Assembly (NCBI RefSeq): GCF_003201205.1 | Contig: NZ_QICN01000008.1 | Location: forward strand, 52,207-116,206 | Source: Sinimarinibacterium flocculans | Lineage (GTDB): Bacteria; Pseudomonadota; Gammaproteobacteria; Nevskiales; Nevskiaceae | Direction: 5' to 3' | Length of the DNA stretch: 64,000 nt | Program-made: the position numbers and the translations under genes | Notes under the pieces: generated by a model | The model's input: only the letters and a program-made list of their open reading frames with translations | The model's database searches: none | What the model was told of the DNA's origin: nothing | Part shown: positions 58,534 through 64,000 of the stretch, piece by piece | Position numbering within the stretch: position 1 is the stretch's first letter | Layout of the letters: each line of letters starts with the position of its first letter

Positions 58534-58716
58534 GAAGCATCGCGCGAGAGACCACCTTCAGTGGTGGCGCCGAAGGCGCAAACCGCCCGGAATCGCTCAG
58601 GCAAACGGAGCGCGATGTCGCAGCAAAACTCTGGAGAGCGTCCGCGCTTGCGCGGACCACCGACGAGGCAGAGGCGGTCCGCCGCTTTCGAACTTTCAGG
58701 TTCCCGGACAGAGGGG
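58534..58716 (+). ncRNA. tandem glycine riboswitch
   Basis: Two adjacent glycine aptamers upstream of the glycine-cleavage operon. Aptamer I (58534-58620): GAGAGACC, the CGCCGAAGGCGCAAA core, GGAATCGCTCAGG and CAAACGGA; P1 forms between GCATCGCGC and GCGCGATGT. Linker GCAAAA. Aptamer II (58629-58716): CTCTGGAGAGCG, a P2/P3 region, AACTTTCAGGTTCCCGGACA, then GAGGGG. This parallels the B. subtilis gcvT riboswitch segment by segment. Glycine binding normally switches the gcv genes on. Confidence 0.93.
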
Positions 58717-58753
58717 CGGTTCGTACCGAAGTCACTTCCATCGGCAGAACCGC
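58716..58753 (+). promoter_or_regulatory. riboswitch expression platform abutting gcvT AUG
   Basis: GCGGTTC (58716-58722) can pair with GAACCGC (58747-58753), the seven bases directly before the ATG, masking the initiation region. Alternative inner pairing CGGT/ACCG (58717-58728) would free it. G58716 is shared with the end of aptamer II, linking ligand binding to this hairpin. No U-run, so translational control is favoured. Confidence 0.55.
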
Positions 58754-59836
58754 ATGCTCAAGCACACCGCGCTGCACCCCGAACACGTCCGCCTCGGTGC
58801 CCGGCTGGTCGATTTCGCCGGTTGGGACATGCCGATCCAGTACGCTTCCCAGCTCGACGAGCATCACGCCGTGCGCCTGAGCGCCGGCATGTTCGACGTG
58901 GCGCACATGTCCGCCGTCGACCTGCACGGCGCCCGGGTGCGTGAGTTCCTGCGTCGCCTGCTGGCCAACGACGTGGCCAAGCTGACAGTCGGCGGCAAGG
59001 CCCTCTACACCTGCATGCTGCGCGACGACGGCGGCGTGATGGACGACCTGATCGTGTATTTCATCGACGAGTCGTGGTTCCGGCTCGTCGTCAACGCCGG
59101 CACGACGGACAAGGACCTGGCCTGGATCCGCCGGCATGCCGCGGATTTCGGCGTCGATGTCCATCATCGCGACGATCTGGGCATCCTGGCGGTGCAGGGA
59201 CCCGAGGCGCGGGCAAAGGTCGAGCCGCTGCTGCCGGCCGCGCTGCGCGCAGCGGCCGGGACACTGGAGAACTTCCAGGCTGCCGTCGATGGCGACGTTT
59301 TCGTTGCGCGCACCGGCTACACCGGCGAGGACGGTTTCGAGCTGATGCTCCCGCACGCCGCCCTGATCGCGCTGTGGAAACAGTTGCTGGACGCCGGCGT
59401 GAAGCCCTGCGGGCTGGGCGCGCGCGACACCCTGCGTCTCGAGGCCGGCATGAACCTGTACGGCCAGGACATGGATGAATCCACGCACCCGCTCGAATCC
59501 GGGCTGGGCTGGACCGTGGCTTGGACACCGGAGGATCGCGATTTCATCGGCCGTACGGCGATCGCGCCGCTGCGTGGCGCGTCGCCGCGCAAGCTGGTCG
59601 GGCTGGTGATCGAGGGGCGCGGCATCGCCCGTGCACACATGAAGCTGCGCTTTGCCAACGGCGCTGCCGGCGAGACCACCAGCGGCGGCTTCGCGCCGAC
59701 GATGAAGCAATCCATTGCGTTGGCCCGCGTCGACGCGACGGCGGAGGGCGCCTGCGAGATCGAGATCCGTGGTCAGTGGGTGGCGGCGCGGGTGGTGAAG
59801 CCGCCGTTCGTGCGCCACGGCAAGGTTCTGGTTTGA
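58754..59836 (+). CDS. gcvT: glycine cleavage system T protein (aminomethyltransferase)
   Basis: Transfers the methylene unit from the lipoyl arm of H protein to tetrahydrofolate, releasing ammonia. 360 aa: RLVDFAGWDMPIQYASQLDE and SAGMFDVAHMSAVDLHG at the N terminus (folate cup), YTGEDGFELMLP and GLGARDTLRLEAGMNLYGQD in the middle, and a C-terminal barrel domain. ATG 58754 is the family start. First gene of gcvT-H-PA-PB under the glycine riboswitch. Confidence 0.97.
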   Translation: MLKHTALHPEHVRLGARLVDFAGWDMPIQYASQLDEHHAVRLSAGMFDVAHMSAVDLHGARVREFLRRLLANDVAKLTVGGKALYTCMLRDDGGVMDDLIVYFIDESWFRLVVNAGTTDKDLAWIRRHAADFGVDVHHRDDLGILAVQGPEARAKVEPLLPAALRAAAGTLENFQAAVDGDVFVARTGYTGEDGFELMLPHAALIALWKQLLDAGVKPCGLGARDTLRLEAGMNLYGQDMDESTHPLESGLGWTVAWTPEDRDFIGRTAIAPLRGASPRKLVGLVIEGRGIARAHMKLRFANGAAGETTSGGFAPTMKQSIALARVDATAEGACEIEIRGQWVAARVVKPPFVRHGKVLV

Positions 59837-59857
59837 AATTTCAGGGAGCAGATAGAG

Positions 59858-60247
59858 ATGAGCAAGGTTCCGGCTGAACTGAAGTACGTGAAGTCCCACG
59901 AGTGGCTGCGCGTCGAATCCGACGGCACGGTCACGATCGGCATCACCGACCACGCACAGGCGGCGCTGGGCGACCTGGTGTTCGTCGAGGTGCCGGCGGT
60001 GGGGCGCACCCTCGCGGCCAACGAGGCCTGCGCGGTCGTCGAATCGGTGAAGGCGGCGTCGGACGTCTACGCGCCGGTGGCCGGCGAAGTCGTCGCCGCC
60101 AACGAGGCGCTGGGCACCGGGCCCGAAATCCTCAACACCGATCCCTATGGCGACGGCTGGATGTGGAAGATGAAGCCGGCCGGCGACGCCGATCTCGGCG
60201 CGCTGCTCGATGCCGCGGGCTACGAAGCCTATCTGAAGACGCTCTGA
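59858..60247 (+). CDS. gcvH: glycine cleavage system H protein
   Basis: 129-aa lipoyl carrier shuttling the aminomethyl group between P, T and L proteins. Lipoylated Lys65 in [20 protein letters not shown], preceded by [19 protein letters not shown]. Start ATG 59858 with GGGAG about 12 nt upstream. 21 bp after gcvT. Confidence 0.97.
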   Translation: MSKVPAELKYVKSHEWLRVESDGTVTIGITDHAQAALGDLVFVEVPAVGRTLAANEACAVVESVKAASDVYAPVAGEVVAANEALGTGPEILNTDPYGDGWMWKMKPAGDADLGALLDAAGYEAYLKTL

Positions 60248-60264
60248 GCCGACTGGATTTCCCC

Positions 60265-61623
60265 ATGCCGTTCATTCCCCATACCGAGGCCGACGTCAAA
60301 GGCATGCTCGGTGCCATCGGCGCGTCGAGCATCGACGCGCTGTTCGACGAGATCCCGGCGGCCTTGCGCTGCGGGCCGCTGAAGCACGTGCCCGAGGGCC
60401 TGCCGGAGATGCAGGTCTCGCGGCTGATGTCGGAGCGTGCGGCGCTCGACGGCGGCGCGCTGAACTTCATCGGCGCCGGCGCCTACGAGCATCACATCCC
60501 GGCGGCGGTCTGGGAGATCACCACGCGCGGCGAGTTCTACTCGGCCTATACGCCGTACCAGGCCGAGGCGAGCCAGGGCACGTTGCAGGTGCTCTACGAG
60601 TACCAGACGATGATGACGGCGCTGACCGGCATGGAGGTGTCCAACGCCTCGATGTACGACGGCGCCTCGGCACTCGGAGAGGCGCTGCTGATGGCGCTGC
60701 GCGCGAACCGCAAGAACGGCTCCGGCCGCGTGCTGATGCCGCGCACGGTGCATCCGTACTACCTCGATGTCGTCCGCGCAACGACGCCGGCACAGGGCAT
60801 TGCCGTCGAGTATCTCGACTATTGCCCGCAGCGCGGGGTCACGCTGGCCGATGCGCTGACGGCACATGAAGGCAGCGCACCGACCGCGGTCGTCATCCAG
60901 CAGCCGAACTTCTTCGGCCAGCTCGAGGATGTCGATGCGATCACCGACTGGGCGCAGGCCCAGGGTGCGCTCGTCGTCGCCGTCGTCAATCCGGTGTCGC
61001 TGGCGCTGCTCAAGCCACCGGGCGAGTGGGGCGCGCAGGGCGCCGACATCGTCTGCGGCGACGGCCAGCCGCTGGGCTCGCCGCTGTCCTCGGGCGGGCC
61101 GTACTTCGGCTTCATGACCACGAAGATGGCCTATGTGCGCGAGATGCCGGGCCGCATCGTCGGGCGCACCGTCGACCTCGACGGCAAGCCGGGCTTCACG
61201 CTGACGCTGCAGGCGCGCGAGCAGCACATCCGCCGCGCCAAGGCCAAGTCCAACATCTGCACCAACCAGGGCCTGCTGGTGACGGCGGCAACGATCCACA
61301 TGTCGCTGCTGGGCCCCGAGGGGCTTGAGCAGGTCGCGTCGGCGAGCATGGCCAACACGCGCACGCTGGTCGAGGCGTTGACCTCGATTCCGGGCGTGAC
61401 CCGAGCATTCGAAGGGGCGGGCTTCCACGAGGCCGTGATCCGGCTGCCGCAGCCGGTGGCGCCGCTGCTGGAGCGGCTGTCGCAGCGCGAGATCTTCGGC
61501 GGCTTTGATCTCTCGGCGCATCACCCGCAGCTTGGCAACGCCCTGCTGGTCTGCGCGACCGAGACCAAGACCGGCGCCGATATCGAGACCTACCGGCGCA
61601 CGCTCGCCGAGCTGCTGGCCTGA
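60265..61623 (+). CDS. gcvPA: glycine dehydrogenase (decarboxylating) subunit 1
   Basis: Alpha half of the two-subunit P protein, which decarboxylates glycine with PLP bound in the partner subunit. 452 aa: [21 protein letters not shown] terminus, [36 protein letters not shown] and [18 protein letters not shown] are canonical. Many gammaproteobacteria have a single fused GcvP; the split form seen here is found in Xanthomonadales-like and other lineages. 17 bp after gcvH, 8 bp before gcvPB. Confidence 0.96.
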   Translation: MPFIPHTEADVKGMLGAIGASSIDALFDEIPAALRCGPLKHVPEGLPEMQVSRLMSERAALDGGALNFIGAGAYEHHIPAAVWEITTRGEFYSAYTPYQAEASQGTLQVLYEYQTMMTALTGMEVSNASMYDGASALGEALLMALRANRKNGSGRVLMPRTVHPYYLDVVRATTPAQGIAVEYLDYCPQRGVTLADALTAHEGSAPTAVVIQQPNFFGQLEDVDAITDWAQAQGALVVAVVNPVSLALLKPPGEWGAQGADIVCGDGQPLGSPLSSGGPYFGFMTTKMAYVREMPGRIVGRTVDLDGKPGFTLTLQAREQHIRRAKAKSNICTNQGLLVTAATIHMSLLGPEGLEQVASASMANTRTLVEALTSIPGVTRAFEGAGFHEAVIRLPQPVAPLLERLSQREIFGGFDLSAHHPQLGNALLVCATETKTGADIETYRRTLAELLA

Positions 61624-61631
61624 GAACGCCC

Positions 61632-63113
61632 ATGACCCCAGAAACGACCGAAAAGCTGATTTTCGAAGTCTCGCGTCCGGGCCGTGTGGCCCATGCGCAG
61701 ACGCCGGGCACTGCCGTCGACGCCTCGGCGATCCCCGAGTCGCTGCGTCGCAAGGCGCGTCCCGGGTTGCCCGAAGTCTCCGAGATGCAGGCGGTGCGCC
61801 ACTTCACGCGCCTGTCGCAGAAGAACTTCTCCATCGACACGCACTTCTACCCGCTGGGTTCGTGCACGATGAAGTACAACCCGCGTGCCTGTAACCGGCT
61901 GGCGATGCTGCCGGGCTTCCTCGGCCGCCATCCCTTGGCGCCGGAGTCGCATTCGCAGGGCTTTCTCGCCTGCATGTACGAGCTGCAGGAAATCCTCAAG
62001 GACGTCACCGGCATGGCCGGCGTGTCGCTGACGCCGATGGCCGGCGCGCAGGGCGAGTTCGCCGGCGTGGCGATGATCCAGGCCTACCACCGGTCGCGCA
62101 ACGATCACGCCCGCACCGAGATCCTGGTGCCCGACGCGGCGCACGGCACCAATCCGGCAACGGCGGCGATGCTCGGCTGCACGGTGCGCGAGATCCCGAC
62201 CAATGCCGAGGGCGACGTCGATGTCGAGGCGCTCAAGGCGGCGGTCGGGCCACAGACGGCCGGCATCATGCTGACCAACCCGTCGACCTTCGGCGTGTTC
62301 GAGCGGCGCATCAAGGAGATCGCTGGCATCGTCCACGAGGCGGGCGGTCTGCTGTACTACGACGGCGCCAATCTCAACGCCATTCTCGGCAAGGTGCGGC
62401 CCGGCGACATGGGCTTCGACGTCATCCACATGAACCTGCACAAGACCTTCTCGACGCCGCACGGCGGCGGCGGGCCGGGCGCCGGTGCGGTGGGCGTATC
62501 GGAGCGGCTCAAGCCGTTCATGCCGATCCCGGTGGTCGGCAAGCGCGGCGACGCCTATCGCTGGCTGGATGAAAAGGATCTGCCGCAGAGCATCGGCCGC
62601 CTGTCGGCGTGGATGGGCAATGCCGGCGTGCTGCTGCGCGCCTACATCTATGCCCGGCTGCTGGGCCGCGACGGCATGCACCGCGTCGGCGAGTTCGCGA
62701 CGCTCAATGCCAACTACCTCGCCGCGCGGCTGCGCGAGAAGGGCTTCGACCTTGCCTTTCCCCGGCGCCGCGCCAGCCACGAATTCATCATCACGCTGAA
62801 GAAGCAGAAGGCCGAGCTGCAGCTCACGGCGACCGATGTCGCCAAGCGCCTGCTCGACTACGGCTTCCATGCGCCGACGATTTACTTTCCCTTAACGGTC
62901 CCTGAATGCCTGCTCATCGAGCCGACGGAGACCGAGGACCGCGAAACCCTCGACGCCTTCGTCGATGCGCTGGCGGCGATCTGGGACGAGGCGCGGCAGG
63001 ACATCGGCCGGGTCAAGGGCGCGCCGTACACCATGCCGGTGCGCCGGCTCGATGATGTGAGGGCTGCGCGGCAACTCGATCTCCGCTTCCAGCCGGTGGC
63101 GCAGGCGTCCTGA
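61632..63113 (+). CDS. gcvPB: glycine dehydrogenase (decarboxylating) subunit 2
   Basis: Beta half of P protein carrying the PLP lysine, Lys271, in [40 protein letters not shown] and [18 protein letters not shown] are further signatures. 493 aa. It ends the gcv operon before a bidirectional terminator. The L protein (lpd) is not encoded here. Confidence 0.96.
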   Translation: MTPETTEKLIFEVSRPGRVAHAQTPGTAVDASAIPESLRRKARPGLPEVSEMQAVRHFTRLSQKNFSIDTHFYPLGSCTMKYNPRACNRLAMLPGFLGRHPLAPESHSQGFLACMYELQEILKDVTGMAGVSLTPMAGAQGEFAGVAMIQAYHRSRNDHARTEILVPDAAHGTNPATAAMLGCTVREIPTNAEGDVDVEALKAAVGPQTAGIMLTNPSTFGVFERRIKEIAGIVHEAGGLLYYDGANLNAILGKVRPGDMGFDVIHMNLHKTFSTPHGGGGPGAGAVGVSERLKPFMPIPVVGKRGDAYRWLDEKDLPQSIGRLSAWMGNAGVLLRAYIYARLLGRDGMHRVGEFATLNANYLAARLREKGFDLAFPRRRASHEFIITLKKQKAELQLTATDVAKRLLDYGFHAPTIYFPLTVPECLLIEPTETEDRETLDAFVDALAAIWDEARQDIGRVKGAPYTMPVRRLDDVRAARQLDLRFQPVAQAS

Positions 63114-63121
63114 GGCGCAAC

Positions 63122-63155
63122 GCAAAGAGGCCCGCGACGGGCGGGCCTCCTTTGC
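63122..63155. terminator. bidirectional terminator between gcvPB and the small membrane gene
   Basis: GAGGCCCGC (63127-63135) pairs with GCGGGCCTC (63141-63149); GCAAA and TTTGC flank it on the two sides, giving a short U-run in both directions. Confidence 0.7.
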
Positions 63156-63214
63156 ACAGGCTCTTTGAGGCAGGCACGGGCGCGCGGCGGCGCCCCGGCG
63201 CATGAGCGGCGGGC

Positions 63215-63415
63215 TTACGCCGCCTTCGGCAGCGAGGGGCGTTCTTCGACGAGCGCCACCGGCTGGCGGCGAGCGGACGGGTTCATCAGGCTGTCGTTGG
63301 CCGCACGATGCTGGCGCTGAAACTTCAGCTCGTCGTGCGCGATCAGTCCGAGAAGGGCAAAGGCCAGTACGGCGGTGCTGACGACAATGAAGCTTACAAG
63401 CGGTAGGACGGACAT
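63215..63415 (-). CDS. small single-pass membrane protein (66 aa), hypothetical
   Basis: Not recognised. One helix at about 4-25 (LPLVSFIVVSTAVLAFALLG), then a charged tail with HDELKFQRQHRAAND and a C-terminal Pro/Ala end. A GGAG site lies 7 nt before ATG 63415, and a sigma-70-like promoter about 55 bp upstream carries a palindrome, so it is probably expressed. Function unknown. Confidence 0.65.
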   Translation of the reverse strand: MSVLPLVSFIVVSTAVLAFALLGLIAHDELKFQRQHRAANDSLMNPSARRQPVALVEERPSLPKAA

Positions 63416-63471
63416 GGTCAGACTCCGGTTTCACGGCATGCCGCGGTCATGCGGCTTACCGGTCTGACCTC

Positions 63472-63500
63472 AATGTAAGGGCATTGTTGCGTCGCAACAA
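63472..63500 (-). promoter_or_regulatory. promoter with overlapping palindrome for the 66-aa gene
   Basis: Minus strand TTGTTG (63500-63495), 17-bp spacer, TACATT (63477-63472). The perfect inverted repeat TTGTTGCGTCGCAACAA (63484-63500) covers the -35 box and part of the spacer, a position suited to repression. Confidence 0.55.
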
Positions 63501-63639
63501 ATGAGTATTTTTGGTCTATAAGATAGAAAAACTAAATAGATCGCTCCGGAGCGACCGGCGATGAGCCGCCGCTACGCGACCGTTCCACTATGCTGACGGC
63601 TTTGGCGCATGTTCACCTACGACGACTACTGGAAACTCA

Positions 63640-64000
63640 ATGTCTGCTCTCATCTGCGGCTCGCTGGCCTTCGACACGATCATGGTTTTCCCCGGGCGCT
63701 TCAAGAACGAGATCCTCCCGGACAAGGTGCACATCCTGAACGTCTCGTTTCTCGTTCCGCAGCTGCGTCGTGAATTCGGCGGCACGGCCGGCAACATCGC
63801 CTACAACCTCAAGCTGCTGGGTGGCCAGCCCTTGCCGATGGGGACGGTGGGCAAGGACTTCGATCAGTACGGCGACTGGCTGGACCGGCACGAGATTCCG
63901 CGGGACTTCATCAAGGTGATCGGCGAGGCCTACACCGCCCAGGCCTACATCACGACCGACCTCGACGACAACCAGATCACGGCGTTCCACCCCGGCGCGA
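63640..64000 (+). CDS. PfkB family carbohydrate/nucleoside kinase (3' end outside window)
   Basis: 120 codons visible, with no stop. MSALICGSLAFDTIMVFPGR, then LRREFGGTAGNIAYNLKLLG (the PfkB glycine motif) and VGKDFDQYGDWLDRH. The ribokinase-like fold and FPGRFKNEIL region resemble bacterial adenosine kinase-type members. Substrate cannot be settled without the C-terminal anion-hole motif. Start ATG 63640 with GGAAA upstream. The AT-rich stretch 63505-63540 lies before it; only a weak TATGCT (63589-63594) suggests a promoter. Confidence 0.88.
   Translation, partial: MSALICGSLAFDTIMVFPGRFKNEILPDKVHILNVSFLVPQLRREFGGTAGNIAYNLKLLGGQPLPMGTVGKDFDQYGDWLDRHEIPRDFIKVIGEAYTAQAYITTDLDDNQITAFHPGA

Overview
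The window is GC-rich (roughly two thirds G+C), gene-dense chromosomal DNA with no phage, transposase, integrase, CRISPR array, tRNA or rRNA that I can see. Gene families and order point to a gammaproteobacterium near the Nevskiales/Xanthomonadales: pepA, holC and valS beside divergent lptF-lptG, ygfB-pepP-ubiH-ubiI, a classical argA fused to a GNAT domain, and split gcvPA/gcvPB. The genus cannot be fixed from the sequence alone. The first gene (a chemoreceptor) and the last (a PfkB-type kinase) are cut by the window edges.

Layout. 1-6.3 kb: a chemotaxis operon (PAS-repeat MCP, a 47-codon ORF, cheR, cheD, cheB, a second MCP-like gene), mostly joined by 4-base overlaps. 6.3-10.7 kb: a minus-strand acyl/lipid group (TetR, enoyl-CoA hydratase, DUF4442 hotdog protein, alpha/beta hydrolase, LysR regulator, lipoprotein). 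10.7-17.1 kb: branched-chain amino-acid synthesis. ilvI lies on the minus strand and diverges from ilvH-ilvC, followed by pssA and then leuA, which has its own promoter and a Leu-rich leader peptide. 17.1-20.5 kb: uracil-DNA glycosylase, rimI, an MFS transporter and kynA. 20.5-24.4 kb: a moxR-DUF58-tgpA operon. 24.6-27.6 kb: a patatin lipase facing an exported hydrolase with a sorting-signal-like tail. 27.7-37.2 kb: valS, holC, a BON/DUF1328 pair, pepA, divergent lptF-lptG, a lipoprotein and an RDD protein. 37.3-42.7 kb: acyl-CoA dehydrogenase, then argA-bioA-rsmE. 42.8-49.3 kb: a lipoprotein 5'-nucleotidase with a collagen-like stalk, ygfB, pepP and two ubiquinone hydroxylases. 49.4-58.1 kb: a two-partner secretion operon reading tpsB, tpsA (1673 aa with a long Pro/Thr repeat stalk), a FecR-domain protein and a glycosyltransferase. 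58.1-63.1 kb: a tandem glycine riboswitch with an additional 68-nt partial aptamer upstream, then gcvT-gcvH-gcvPA-gcvPB. 63.2-64 kb: a small membrane protein and the start of a sugar/nucleoside kinase.

The most interesting points are: (i) the glycine riboswitch whose aptamer-I 5' half is exactly repeated 203 bp upstream, with REP-like hairpins in between; (ii) the tpsB-tpsA-fecR-glycosyltransferase operon, whose exoprotein stalk is built from an in-frame hexamer microsatellite and a 42-bp minisatellite; (iii) a recurrent -10 box/6 nt/ATG arrangement suggesting leaderless mRNAs for argA, ygfB, udg, a 7-codon minicistron overlapping lptF, and nearly so for the leuA leader; (iv) the divergent ilvI/ilvH pair with interlocked promoters; (v) the chemoreceptor with an almost exact 414-bp PAS duplication.
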